A stretch of 64,000 bases of DNA, from assembly GCA_031213475.1 (NCBI GenBank), contig JARUPZ010000026.1, forward strand, positions 8,925,824 through 8,989,823, written 5' to 3'. The DNA comes from Nereocystis luetkeana (Eukaryota > Sar > Phaeophyceae > Laminariales > Laminariaceae). The notes beneath the pieces were generated by a model. The model had not been told where the DNA came from and did not search any database. It worked only from the letters and a program-made list of their open reading frames with translations. Each line of letters starts with the position of its first letter. Position 1 is the first letter of the stretch. Shown piece by piece: positions 24,791 to 39,000 of the stretch. The translations under genes and the position numbers were made by a program.

Positions 24791-25177
24791 TACTTCTCTC
24801 GTTTTTCTCTAACAAACCAGTAACACATCCAACATGGTGACACACTACAGTACACACATTGCACATGGTACCACTACTACAAACTACAGTAACCCTACTG
24901 CGTAACAACATCACACCAATGAATAGTCATATTGCACCAGCATCTATCTGCACCCGCCAGGCGTTAATTTACTAAGAACCGCTCCAGACGTCTTTTGCGG
25001 AAGTACTACATGAAACTAGCTGTGTGAAATGTATTATTGTCAGCGGAACAAAAAACGCTTGCCGCAGGATACTTACTGCCACCACGATACAAGAAAAAAC
25101 ACTACTGGGCGGGGCCCACATCACCCCATATACATACATACGCGCGGCTAAAATACGTCCGCGTACGCACGTTGTGA

Positions 25178-25530
25178 TCCCTTTCGAGGAATGCATGCCT
25201 CCCAAACGGTGTGCAGCATGCCTTAAACCGGTCCAAGACACGCCTTCAAGGAGTTCAACGCACGACTTGAGGAGACCCGGCTCAAACGGGTCCAACGCAC
25301 GCCTTAAGGGAGTTCAACGCGCGCCTTAAGAAGGTCCAGGGCAACACGCCTTAAAGGTGTAAAAAGCATGCCTTAGAGGGGATAAAAGCATGTCTTCAAG
25401 GTGATCAGAGCATATGCCTTAGATGGGCCCTTCAAGGCATGCCTCAAAGGGATTCAAGGCACACCTTCAAAGGGTTCAAAGCATGCCTCACAGGGAGTTC
25501 AAGGACTGCCTTACCGGGGCAAACGTGCCT
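25178..25530. repeat. Degenerate array, period about 26 bp
   Basis: Recurring GCATGCCTTAAAGGGGTTCAA with point changes, about 13 units. It ends where a half MITE-2 (AACCCGTTTAGGACCGCACT) begins. Confidence 0.75.
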
Positions 25531-25679
25531 TAACCCGTTTAGGACCGCACTCTCCGTTAGGTTGGAGGGGGAAACTACTTGGAATTAGAGTCAAACATAG
25601 ATATGTTTCTGCGATAATACTACAGAAAAAAGGGTGAATACATGAACCCTCGACCCAACCAACCCGGGCTGCTGATAGA

Positions 25680-25700
25680 TCAGGGGGGGGGGCGGTGCCC
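25680..25700. repeat. Poly-G tract in MITE-2-like debris
   Basis: G-run between two MITE-2-like fragments (25538-25590 and about 25780-25830). Confidence 0.6.
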
Positions 25701-26059
25701 CGAGCTGCAGAGCAAAGAGATCCCGGACACCCATCCAGCATGAGCTTGGTCGCAATCTTGCACATTCCCGCCCTGTCAATAGGACCGCATTCCCTTTTTG
25801 GTCACAAACCACTTGAAAATAGAGCCACATAGGTTTCTGTGCAGTGCAGTGATTGAAGAAGCTAACACCGCGTCTGACATGCCACACTCTGATCAACCAG
25901 ACTCACAAGAAAGGGCGACAAGAAGCGACTTGCGGGTTGGTTTCGACAACACCAACGAAACAAACGCGGTAGTAAGACGCGGGGGCCTCGCGATCGCATT
26001 AAATCTACGCATGCGACACGCATCGCCGCCTTGTCGCCAGACCCCCCCTTCCACGCGAT

Positions 26060-26440
26060 CAAAGGCACAAAACACGATGACCCAGCTGCGCCTCCTGCTG
26101 TTGCAATACGTCGCCATGTGCTAAATAAATCACACGCCGATCAACAAAGTGACGCGTCCTGCTCCTCCAAGTTTGCATGACAACCAAGTTGTTAGGCATC
26201 CTGCTACTCCTACAAGTTGTTGCCACGCGCCTCAAACACGCCAAGGAAAGACACGCTCTTCGCTGCTACAGATTTTGCATCACACGCCACACGGCAACCA
26301 GGTTGCGCTTCCTGCTCCTCGGACGACGCAAAATGGCAGTCAAAGTCACGCTTGCTTCCCGCTCCTCCAACCGCCTCTTTTTACTGTTTCACGCGCTAAA
26401 ACGGCATCCGATTTTCATTCCCGGCTCCTCCCATTAAAGG
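26060..26440. repeat. Degenerate array downstream of the large gene
   Basis: Blocks '(A)CGCTTCCTGCTCCTC' and 'CCA(A)GTTG' recur about six times at irregular spacing. This is the immediate 3' flank of the large gene. I see no clear polyadenylation signal. Confidence 0.5.
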
Positions 26441-26662
26441 TGAAGAGGCATAGTGATCACAAACAAATATGACGCACAACCATAGACGAGTACGACGAAG
26501 TACATGATCAGTGCTACTATGGCCCCCTGTATCACAAGCCGCGCCATGTCACGCTTGTTTCTTGCGGTACCACGCCCGCCCGCCCGCCCGCCCGCCCACC
26601 CACTCGATCGCTTACGTAGCCACCGTGGCTTCCTATCCCCTCCGTCCTTCCGCCCTTCCAGC

Positions 26663-26758
26663 TCAGTCCAGGAGCACTATCGCACTGGAGGGGACGCCCA
26701 TCTCAGCCAGGATGGTCTCGACGTAGAACACGAAGCCGCTTGGTCCCGAAACCACCAC
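26663..26758 (-). CDS. Exon R (last exon, C-terminus of NAD(P) domain)
   Basis: Acceptor CCCCTTGAAG, phase 0, encoding [20 protein letters not shown] then [11 protein letters not shown] and TGA. This matches the family end 'lv.CGPp.m...v...L...G.p', with Ser in place of the usual Cys. The pyrimidine tract of the acceptor is continuous with a 9-bp satellite. Confidence 0.9.
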   Translation of the reverse strand: MVVSGPSGFVFYVETILAEMGVPSSAIVLLD

Positions 26759-27036
26759 CTTCAAGGGGCACAAGGGGGGCACGAGGGGCACAGGAGGGGG
26801 GCACGAGGGGCACAAGGGGGGCACAAGGGGCACAAGGGGGACAAGGGGCACGAGGGGCACGGGGGCACAGGAGGGGCACACGAGGGGCACGAGGGGCACG
26901 AGGGGCACGAGGGGCACGAGGGGCACGAGGGGCACGAGGGGCACGAGGGGCACAAGGGGCACAAGGGGCACAAGGGGGGCACGAGGGAGAGCACGAGGGG
27001 CACAAGGGGCACGAGGGGCACGAGGGGCCGACAGCG

Positions 27037-27069
<33 letters not shown>

Positions 27070-30000
27070 GCAGCAGCAGCAACAGCAACACGACAGAGCA
27101 GGAAATAAGAGTACATATCATCCCGTGAAAAGCCTACCCTACCCCACGCGTGCATGATGTACTCGCAGGGGTAGTAGCATTTTTAGGCCGAAACACTTTT
27201 GTGTTGGGGTGCGCTCCTGGAAGGCACTGAGGAACGAATTTTGTTATTTACGGGGGAACATAGTTAATAGGACCAAATATTGTTAGTAAAAATGTTTAAA
27301 TATATAGGTTTTTATGTAAACCATAGGTCCCATTAACTACGGTCCTCCGTAATAGACCTGATACACCCTCCGTAAGGTCGGCGTGAAATCCCACTCCGCG
27401 TCCGCAAAAGTAAGGTGTTCCACTTCATCAAAGACTAGAGTCACTAATCCAGAACAATAGGAAGGGAAATCGTGAAATCTGGTTCTCACGTATTCGGAAG
27501 AATCACCACAGAATCAAAATAATACATACAACCGTAAAGCGTTTATTTATTTTTCGGGTTTCGGGAAAACGAAATAAATCGCTAGGAACAGCATTCGTGG
27601 TTCAACATGCTGCTCGTTGCATACCCCAGGCCATCGGTCAGCACTCTCGCTTTTTCTTGGGGTCGTCCGTTTTCTGGGCGGCTTGCAAACAAGTACCAGG
27701 TATGCAGTACGCGGCAGAAGTTGGGAATCTTTTATTTGGCTCAAGGCTCGCGGCTTTATGTGGTGCCAACGTTGATGCTCCTAAAGGCTAATTAATAGAC
27801 ACCACCAGCAGTTCGAGTGCCGTTTCTCGCCGAGCTCAAATGATCACCCGTAAAGTATTACGAGGTATTTTTTTTATACGTCTCAGACGCCTGAATTTCT
27901 CAACTCCTTTAGTACCGCAGTCCCGTTTTGGGGGCAATCTACTTGAAATTTGAGTGGATTGTCCCCAAAACGGGACTGGGGTTCTAAAAGGGTTAAACTC
28001 TGAAATTCGTAACCTATCCCGCGGCAGATGAGGTAGCAGCCTTCGTCGATGTGGAGGCCGTGCGACGAGCCGAACCGGTCGAACTAGATTCCTTCCCGGC
28101 GACCATCGCGTTGTTCATGTTGATGACCGCAGGAGAGAGGTCGTTATGGCGTGTGTGACGGATGGGGGCTTGACGGGCTGAGACACCTTGCGCCCAAAAA
28201 AAACGCCTATTAATAGTACACCCTTCTATTAATAGTACTGCAGTCCCGTTTCAGTGGAAAACGACTTAGAATTAGAGTGGTTATTGCCAAGATCGGGACT
28301 GCCGTCCTAAGAGGGTTGAGGGTTACACGGACGGTGGTATTTACCCTTTTAGGAGTGCAGTCCCGTTTTGGGTCCAATCTACTTAAAGTTTGAGCGGTTT
28401 GTCCACAAGTCGGGACTGCAGTCCTAAAAAGTGTTGACATGATGGAAAGAAAAAAAATGAAAATACAAAAAAAAAAAAAAAAAAACGACGAACAAAAAAT
28501 CTCCGTGGGCAAAAAATACAATCGAATCCTACTTTGAGCGAAGAAAAAAAAAAAACAGACAAAAACTGAGAGATCGTTTCGCAGAACCCGAATACAGTAG
28601 TATCGGGCCCAACGCTAACCGTTTTCGTTCTGATATCCCGTTTTCGGGACAAATACTGAAAAATTGAGTGGTTCGTCCTAAAAGGGTTAATAATGGGGAA
28701 TTTCTCGTTCAAGTTGAGGGGGTTTTCCCGTAAAAATGTCACGAGTATCGTAGCACCCGTCATTGGAGGGTGTCAATACCCCCTTTCGTAGAACGCCTCC
28801 AGCCAATTGAGACCCACGAACAATAATATACTTCGAAGTACGTGGTCTGGAGTTTTTTGTTGTCCTTTCATCATGTTTTCGGTTATATTGACACCGGCGC
28901 TATATACACATGGTCAGATGGCAAACGCAGCAATAACTGTATATCTATGTATATATACATTTATATATGTGTGTGTGTCAACAAAGGTCTCACTTTTTGT
29001 AGGACGCTAGGTGAGAATAAACGGGTTTAGGTATCGTGGCGGGTGGCGAGGGCCATATAACAGCCTAACGATAGTGTCACAACAAGGTCTCACGCTTCCG
29101 ACAGACCATGTACAGATCATCTACAGATCGTCTACAGATCATTCCCACTTCATCTGTTTAGATTTTTCAGGGCAGATAGATATACTCCCGATCTGTACGA
29201 TCTGTATGATCTGTATGAGCTGTATGATCTGTATGATCTGTATGATATATCTCATGTTGCCGGGTGGGACCCGCCTATTCTGGAAGATCTAGCACTACAT
29301 GTTTCTTGGGACGTAGATGTGCTACACGGATCCTGCACAATCTATCACGACGGCAGGTGAGAGGAACTGCGGCAGATAGATCATTTACGGCTGATAGATC
29401 AGCATCTGTTCGAGGCGGTTTGCAAGGTTCTAAGGCTTGCTTGCTCACATTAGGTGTTTGTTTTCGGGGGACTCGTAGTGAATCAGTATCAGTATCACCT
29501 GCTGCTGCTACATATTTCCTCGATCCGCGACGGCAATTTTTAAAAAAGGCCACAAAAGCGAACTTCCCAAAGCTAAACCTCGTAACCCCCGCTGTCTCGA
29601 AAGCAATCGTCAAATGGCTAAGCCAAGCAACAAATGAGTACACCCCCCCCCCCCAAATATATCTCCTCCCCGTCCAGCTAACCAGCAACTCCATCCGAAT
29701 TGCAGCTACCGGGAAAAGCTGAAAAAATATAATGACGCGAAGCTGTACCCCCCCCCCCCCCCACCCTCCGCCATCCCCATCCCTCCTTGCCGTCCATCAA
29801 TGCCACCCCAATGTCTGTATAACAACTCGCGAAGCGGAGAGGGCAGTCCAGCGTTTGGCCCATTTAGCTCGCCAAACAAAACGTACAAACTGACAGTCTT
29901 CTTTTTATTTCCCACATACATGTGCCCAAGGCATACACGCTATTACGGGGGACCATAGTTAATAGGACCAAATATGTTTAGTAAAAATGCTTAAATATAT

Positions 30001-33000
30001 AGGTTTTTATGTACACCATAGGTCCTTTTAACTATGGTCCCCCGTAATAGTTACAACAGAGAGCGGGGACCACGGTTTAAGAGAGAGAGGGGTTTGTCTT
30101 TGACCTCTCTAAAACCCAACCTCCTCTTAAACCGAAATAGGTATTATGTACGCGTATCAGGTGCAGGTAGTTTTCAGTATGCCCGTGCCAACCAATGTTT
30201 ACCTCTCTCGACCCTTTATAAGGCTGCAGTTCCGTTTTGGGGGCAAACCAGTAAAAAAAAAAAAAAAAATTGTCCCCGAAAAAGGACTGCAGTCCTACAA
30301 GGGTTTGAACCAGTACCTACCTGTCTTAAACCGATACCGTACGGCACCTGATAGGGTGTAAACCGTGATCCCCCCCACCGTGATCGTTTTTTGACAGCAT
30401 GTGCGACTATGAACTGCATTACAGTAGAGTACCGCTGCATGTCCTCAATATACGCTGGAAAAGATGGCACTGTAGAGTGGGGTGGGTCACGGTTTAAGAG
30501 AAAGGTGCGGGTGCGTCAGGCATGTTTCGACCTCCCTTGACCGCGAAACTTCTCTATTTCGGGGGGGCATAGTAAATAGGACCAGATATTGTTATTACGG
30601 GGGACCATAGTTAATAGGACCAAATATTGTTAGTGAAAATGGTTAAATATATAGGTTTTTATGTATACCACAGGTCCTATTAACTATGGCCCCCCGTAAT
30701 AGTAAAAATAAGTAAATATATATGTTTTTGTGTGTACCGTAGGTCTTATTTACTATGGTCCCCCGTAATAGAACCATATTTTTTGTACCTGTATCACTAT
30801 TACGGGGTGCCATAATAAATAGGACCAAATATTGTTAGTAAAATTAAGTAAATATATAGGTTTTTGTGTGTACCGTAGGTCCTATTTAATATGGTCTCCC
30901 GTAATAGGGCTGGGTACAGGCTGGCTCGATCACTAGCGATGATGCTGTAGTCAAAAGCAATCGTATATACTGGATTTCAGCACTATACTGTCTCCCCTCT
31001 CTCCTCTCTCCTCCGGAAATGCACTTGATGGGTTTCCGTATTATGGTGTGGCGTGGTACTAGAACGCACGATAAAAAGGACTGGCCAATATACTGGCCGG
31101 GTCAATCAGTAGGATACTATTGCCACTACATACGGTGCCAGGGCCCAGCCCTATTACAGTATCATGTATCAGGTAGGTCTTAGTATACCCTGTGTCAAGC
31201 CGGCTTTATTTCTCAGGAAGTGAACCCCACGGTGCAGCAGTGGGTGTCAATTCGGAGCAGTACATTCGCACGAACGTTTTGCGCGCGCCTGGTGAAAGGC
31301 TAAGGCGCGCGTTTCGCAACCAAAGAACTCGAACTGCAGAAGGCAACAACTAGAAACCTTAATGGGATTTATCGCCTGGTAAGTACATTTACTACCGCAC
31401 TGCTGCACAGAACCCTACACTTGTAAAGTGTACCGCTACAGTATTACGGGGGACCATAGTTAATAGGACCTATGGTAGACATAAAAACCTATATATTTAA
31501 CCATTTTTACTAACAATATTTGGTCCTATTAACTATGGTCCCCCGTATTAGTAATTCCATCATCTTTGACCCCACAGCGGGAGTTCAATGTTATTGAGGG
31601 GTTAAGGGAGTCACTGTAGTCAGCCACTGCTGTACTTACCTGGAGTTTCCCCGCAACTTCATCGCTGCCCGCGAGGACGTCCTCAGCGTCATCACCGTCA
31701 CCCCCGGCCTCCTGCCCGCTGTTAGGCTTGCCGTATACCTCCAACGCAGCCAATACGGATCCACCGAAGACCCTGTCAAGGACGTCTCTCGTGACCTTGC
31801 CATGGGAAAGACCCCCTCCGACGTCAGAGCCCTTCGTGGAAGCGAGGCCAACACGTGTGAGACGGGATGGAACGGGACGAAATGGGATGGGATAATGTGG
31901 GAATATACGGCATAGGATGGAATGGCATGGGACGGGGCGGTATAGGATGGGGTGGGACGGAATGATACGGGATAGGATGGAATGGCATGAGACGGGACGG
32001 TATAGGATGGGGTGGGACGGGATGGGACGGGATGGGACGGGACAGGACAAGACAGGACGAGACACGACGTACGGACAGTGGGGTGTGTGCTACACGTGGG
32101 CGGGTCTAAATAACGTGCCTGGTACGGTTTAATGAAGAAACAGCGCGCCAACCAGTAAAACCAACCATCGAAAACCAATCAAAACCCAAGTACTGAAAGT
32201 CCGACCTACCAGCATCAACTAATTAACAAACCAATTATTAATAGCTAAATAACCAACTAACCAATCAAACCAAAACAAATTGCCGACTGAAAACCGACTA
32301 ACCAATCAAACCAAAACCAAACGCCGACCGCAAAACAACTAACCAACCATACCAATCAACTAACCAGGGGTGCACAAAAAAAAAAAACGGAGACACACCC
32401 GCCACCATGTCGGAATGGCAAACAAACAAGCGGCTGGGATTTTTGTCAGAATTCAAGTGAAAAAAATATGTTTTCTTTTCAGTCTTGTCTTACTTGGTCT
32501 TAGAACACTCCCCACCTGTCTGGGAGCCAACCAAAAAAAAAAAAATGTGGGGTGTCGCTTTGTTTACTCCGTGTGCCCTCCAGCTGACCAATCAAACCCA
32601 CCAACTAACCAACAAGTACCTACTATGCTATTATTAACCCAACAAAGTCAACCATTTTTTCAACCAAACCAACCAGTCAAGTCTAAGCGACCAACAAAAA
32701 AACAACCAACAGATCAGCCAATAACCAGCCAACCAAGCCAACCAAGCCAACGAATTACCAACCAACTAATCAACCAGACCAACTAGTCAGTTCTAGCCAA
32801 CCAACGAAGCCAACCAACTCATCAACGCAGGGGTTTATCTTCGCTCACATTTGATCTTGTGGAGTGGACCAGGAACGTCCCCGTGGGCATCCGGTTTTTA
32901 CGGCTTGGACTCCGCGACTCCCTTGGCAGTCCGAACGGCAATCTCATGGGATGAGGACCCAACTTGGAAGGACCCCCGCTGCTCGTCCTCGTGTCTTCGT

Positions 33001-36000
33001 CTACACTCCGTCGCTGATACGGCAATCGGGCACAAGATGCAAGCAAGTAAGCGTCGAATGTTCTCTGCGCGTTAGCACGTTATGTCCACCCGACGACATC
33101 TGTGCTCGCAGTCTGTCCGTCCTGGCAGAGTACGCATTCTACTAGCAATAGCAGTAGCAGCAGCATGTATGTGTTCGAAGACTGCGAGGAAGAAAACATC
33201 AACACGATCAAAAACAAAACGCTGAAAATAAAACACACACCGACTCCTTGAATTCTGCAGCTTCAGGTCTAGTCTTCCTCGTATACGGACTGTACGTACT
33301 GCATGAGGCCATGTAAAGCCCGTAGTACGCGCGATCGATCTATCACACACGCCTTGCAAAGATGAGTTTCGACGAAATCGTCGATCTTAGAAGCTCATGT
33401 TTTTATTCTGTTCTATAAATAAATATATCAAAGGGCAGCTATTAATACTGTAGGCATGAACCGCGAGAAGCACGTCGCTGGAAACGGTGACTATGCACGG
33501 AGCGCAACGAGCAAGTCAACTGCATGAAACGGCAATCGGGCATGAAACGCAACAGGCAAGCAAGTCACCGTATCGAACGGCAACTAGGCATGACAGCAGC
33601 ACGCAAGTCGACGTGTGAAACGGCCATGAGGTGTAAAACGCAACAAGCAAGCAGAAACGGGCAGTAACCCCTTCTGAAAAGCGAACCAAAACACAACACA
33701 ACAAGAACATAAGACAGCCGGAAATTAAACAAAAACTAAACGAAACGCCACAGAATGCAATCACACCGCACCTGCTCTGGGTCGCTCTGTGCGAACACTG
33801 TCCGCTATTAGAGGTGCCATTTACCAAAGGGGGCAAAACCAAGAACGCGGAGGAAAAAAAACAAAAACGCAAAGAAAAAGGGAAGAACGCAACGAACAAA
33901 AAAACGACAAAAAAAAAAAAAAAAACGAAAACGAAACGAAATGAAACGAAACGAAAACACGTAAACCAAGAACAAAAAACAATAATAAACACAACAAAAA
34001 ACCATAAAAGATACAAAAACGAAAACACAACAGCGAAGCACAGCAACAACAAAACAACGACAACAACAACAAAAGGACACAAATCAACAACAAATAACAA
34101 CTACGTCAACAAACACCCGAAAATCATGATGGGATCAGGAATTCACTTTTTTCTAGCGGAAGGGAGGTAAATTTCTAAAGACGAGTTGTGCGAACACTGT
34201 CCGCTATTAGAGGTGCCATTTACCAAAGGGGGCAAAACCAAGAACGCGGAGGAAAAAAAACAAAAACGCAAAGAAAAAGGGAAGAACGCAACGAACAAAA
34301 AAACGACAAAAAAAAAAAAAAAAAACGAAAACGAAACGAAATGAAACGAAACGAAAACACGTAAACCAAGAACAAAAAACAATAATAAACACAACAAAAA
34401 ACCATAAAAGATACAAAAACGAAAACACAACAGCGAAGCACAGCAACAACAAAACAACGACAACAACAACAAAAGGACACAAATCAACAACAAATAACAA
34501 CTACGTCAACAAACACCCGAAAATCATGATGGGATCAGGAATTCACTTTTTTCTAGCGGAAGGGAGGTAAATTTCTAAAGACGAGTTGTGCGAACACTGT
34601 CCGCTATTAGAGGTGCCATTTACCAAAGGGGGCAAAACCAAGAACGCGGAGGAAAAAAAACAAAAACGCAAAGAAAAAGGGAAGAACGCAACGAACAAAA
34701 AAACGACAAAAAAAAAAAAAAAACGAAAACGAAACGAAATGAAACGAAACGAAAACACGTAAACCAAGAACAAAAAACAATAATAAACACAACAAAAAAC
34801 CATAAAAGATACAAAAACGAAAACACAACAGCGAAGCACAGCAACAACAAAACAACGACAACAACAACAACAAAAGGACACAAATCAACAACAAATAACA
34901 ACTACGTCAACAAACACCCGAAAATCATGATGGGATCAGGAATTCACTTTTTTCTAGCGGAAGGGAGATAAATTTCTAAAGACGAGTTTTTCGCAGACCC
35001 TCAAACAACGACAAAATCAAAACGGAAAAAAAAACAACTATAAACGCCGCACCTGCTTAGAGCCCCTCTGACGGCCCCTCCCGGTGCTGTCTCCTCCGCT
35101 AGAGGCTTCATTCGCCATACGGGGTCGACCCTGATCACGCTCCTCAGCGATAGTTAGGTTACTGTCGCGACTCGCCGTTCTGCCCTTCGGCGGTCTGAGA
35201 GGAGGTGACCAGGTGGGGGGGGGGGGGGGGGGGGTACACGATAGGGTAGGGGGGGGGGGAGGGGGTACTCATTTTCATGCATGACCGTAGTCGTATGACC
35301 ATAGACCCTCGCATCCCTACAATGCCGGGACGGAGCAAGTCGGGTTTTCACCGACCAGGCAGACGTTGCTTGCACCAAGCGCGAAGCGCCGTGAGGTGTC
35401 TGGCGAGTCGCATGAAGGGTGAGCTGCATCCTCCTAAGAACCGCTTTTGAGGCGGACTTGCATATCGACGACAGCTTCAATGAGTTGATTTAATTTCCGG
35501 TGTAGGCATTTCCAGAGACAGCAATGGGAGTACTATGTAACTGCCTCTTGGGTGCCTTACCTTGAACGCTACGTGATAAGATCATTCCCACTTGTGCGGA
35601 GTAAAGGTTCTTTACCTCGCACAAATGAACTATCTCGACAACCAGCTGTGGGCGACCGCCAAAAACAAAAAACAAAAAAAAACGGTACCCTGGTTGTCTA
35701 GCTTACGTAGTGAGCGGCATGTTTTACAGTGTCGTTGCCAACCGACGCCAACCCAACCTATCAGAAATAAGGGGGGGAGGGGGGGGGGTACTCATTTTCA
35801 TGCATGACCGTAGTCGTATGACCATAGACCCTCGCATCCCTACAATGCCGGGACGGAGCACGTCGGGTTTTCACCGACCAGGCAGACATTGTTTGCACCA
35901 AGCGCGAAGCGCCGTGAGGTCTTCGGCGAGTCGCATGAAAGATGAACTGCATCCTAGTAAGAACCGCTTGTGAGGTGGGCTTGCGTATCGATGGCAGCTT

Positions 36001-39000
36001 CAAGGAGTTGGTTTGTCTTCCGGTGTGGGCAAATCAAGGAGCTGGATATCATACGTTGGATACATATCCTGAAAGTCATGTACGAGATTTTTATTTTTAC
36101 CAATCCGCCGAAGGATTGAAACAAACAAACAAAACAAAACAAAAAATGTGAGTTGAATCAGGTTGAATCCAAATCCTGGCATGAAAAGAATGTGAGGCAC
36201 GCGATGGGGAGAGCAGCCGTACGAGCGTTGCAGAATAGATAACGTTGGAAATACAATCATCTTTGTAGTGGGGGGGGGGGGGGTATTTATGTCTTTAGTT
36301 CGGGGAAACGAACTGTTTTATCTGCGGGGAAAAAAACAGTAGAGAATTACAGTCGAACCAAGTGTGGTGATACCGAGATACCGGTATGCATTTCTATGCA
36401 TTACTTACTACCGGTATGCATTACTATGCATTACTACTGTATGTATTACTATGCATTACTACTGTATGTATTGCTATGTATTACCATGTATTATTATGTA
36501 TTAATTATTACCATGAAGATATCGTGGAGAAGCCCGGCTTCGAAAACTCGTCCGACGTGGTATGTATGTTATTCGAAGGGTTCCAAGGGCCTACGCCGGC
36601 GGTCAGAACGGCCACCGGTGGCGGACTTGCTTGATGGGGGTATAATGTCGAATAGGAGGAGAGAGGGTGCTATGAGACTCGATGCCAAGAGTTTGAGAGC
36701 GTCCGCTTCACGGTTCATGGGCGTTGGAAAAGGCGGCAAAATGCTAACTATTCGTTGCCGAATAACCGAAAAGCGGCGGAATGCCGAAAAGCGGCGGAAT
36801 GCCGAAAAGCGGCGGAATGCCGAAAAGCGGCGGAATGCCGAAAAGCGGCGGAATGCCGAAAAGCGGCGGAATGCCGAAAAGCGGCGGCGTAACTAACTCC
36901 TAACTCGGGGAGTACGCGATGACCGACAGCGTAGTTCCGTGGAACGGTGCCGTCAAAGCAGCAGCTGCAGCAGTACTGCCGTAGCTGCACATCTACATAC
37001 GTGGGACGGTCCCACTGCAGCTGCCGCTGTACGATAGCCTACACCCCTAAAGTGCTGCTGGCCGTCATGAGTGCTCTTGGCCAAAGCTGACATGCGATAT
37101 CTCTCCCATACCTGGTATATCCCGGGCCGGCATAATTTCATACCTGGTATTTTTTTATGGATGGCATGTGGCAGTTCTCAAGTGAGCCTGAGTGGCATGT
37201 GCTATCGGGGCGTCCATCGATGTTCCACATACAGCCACCCGCGCAGGCCCCCCCACGAGGGCACCGCCGGCCGGGTAGCTGACCCTCCCCATGGGTTGGA
37301 GGTCGGAGAGGACGTGCCGGAAAAAAAAAACACCCGAATGCAAACACCCTGTCGAGAGACCATGAGGCAAAACACTGACAGGGCAGGAATTTTTGGGGAT
37401 TCCTTCGTAGATCTCATCGTCAAGGCTTCGCGCGGGCGCCACGGCGCTGAGCGGGCGGATCCTCCCACGCCGGGCGGTTCAGGCGTGGGGAGGGAACGCC
37501 CCGGCGAAGAAACCGCGCGGAAAGACGGTCAGAGGCGGGAGAGATCCGCCGACCAAAAACGGGTCGGATAAGGCTGAGGATCATCATCGGTATATTTCTG
37601 GAATACTCGTATTTAATACTGTACCATTTTTATTTTTATCTCCCATAACTTCGTCCTTCTTTCTCTCTTTGACTCGCGTCGGCTACGTACTAGACTTTAC
37701 TAGACTTTCGGCTACCCACGCAGCGCGCCCTCAGCAGTCGATTACTTTATTCATGCCCAAGGAACAATACTGTATGTAGACCAGGTACTACACAATCTGG
37801 TACTAATGATTCCCACAGTTTATGATCCAGATCATTCCGGGCAGATATATTCCTGAGCTGTATGCCCTCCTGTATCTTATATTCCCGGGTGGGAGCGGTA
37901 CTGTGCAGATCCTGCACAAGCACCATAAAAGGGCAGCTCAGGGTCGGTCTGATTTGTATGATATGTCCGATATGTCTGATATATCTGATATATCCGCTCT
38001 ATCTATTACTACCTGATATATCTGATATATCTGATCTATCAGATATATCTGATAGATATCATCTATCTGATCTATCAGATATATCTGATAGATTTCATCT
38101 ATCTGAGCTATCTGATCCATCTGATAGGTCTGATATATATGATCTGTCCGATCTATCTGATATATCTAATATTTATGATATATATGCCTGATCTATATAT
38201 ATGATATATCTGATCCATGTGATCTATCTGATCCATCTGATCTATCTGATCCATCTGATCTATATGATCCATCTGATCTGTCTGATATGCCCGACGTGTG
38301 TAACATTGGCCTCCCCCTAGATCTGCTTGCCTTCCGGCTGGCTGTGCGGTGACTCAGCTGTTCTTGTAGATTGTGACATATTTTATGTATCATCTTGCCT
38401 TCCGGCGGGCTGCGCGATGACTGAGCTGTACGGATTCCAACGACCTAGATCTTTATATGTTTAAAATTTCCTTCATCCACTTGCCTTCCGGCTGGCCGTG
38501 CGATGACCGAGCTGTTGGGGGAAAAACGACAGATCATGTATCCATACCTAATTTCTTGGTTAGAGTCTGTGATAGTCCACTTGCCCGCGAACCCTCGAGC
38601 ATCGATTACCCAGTCGGGGAGGGGGGGGGGGGGTGCTACGCACACCTAGGAGAGATCATCATCGATTCCTGTCTCATGACTTAAACCTTACAAGGCAGAT
38701 CTTTAGATATATTCCTTATCTGTATGATCTGTATGATATATATTATATGTATGATGATATGTATAATCTGTTATTATATGTATGATCTGCCATGACCTGT
38801 GTTGGGTCTGAACCATGAATATCGTGCACAAAATCTCGAAACGGCAGCATAGACAGGATCTGAATGGTTGAGATCGCCATCTATCTTATCTGTCCTTCAT
38901 CCACTTACCTTCCGGCTGGCTGTGCGATGACGGAGCTGGTGGGGGAAGAGTGAGATACGGCCGGCGAGATGAGTCCTCTTGCATTGGCCATGATCTTCTG

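Noticed and set aside
26504..27157. 217-codon plus open frame with GHEG and poly-Gln repeats
   Set aside because: Entirely explained by the 9-bp minisatellite and CAG/CAA tract; it overlaps the last exon of the minus-strand gene.
32822..33060. Alternative frame for exon P reading [12 protein letters not shown]
   Set aside because: It would end in a phase that does not join exon Q and loses the [10 protein letters not shown] strand expected in this family.
33516..34901. Phe/Val/Cys-rich minus frames resembling membrane proteins
   Set aside because: Produced by A-rich and CAA-rich satellite DNA and repeated identically in the 400-bp triplication.
36765..36892. Regular 18-bp repeats, CRISPR-like at first sight
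   Set aside because: Units are directly adjacent with no spacers; this is a minisatellite in a eukaryotic intron.
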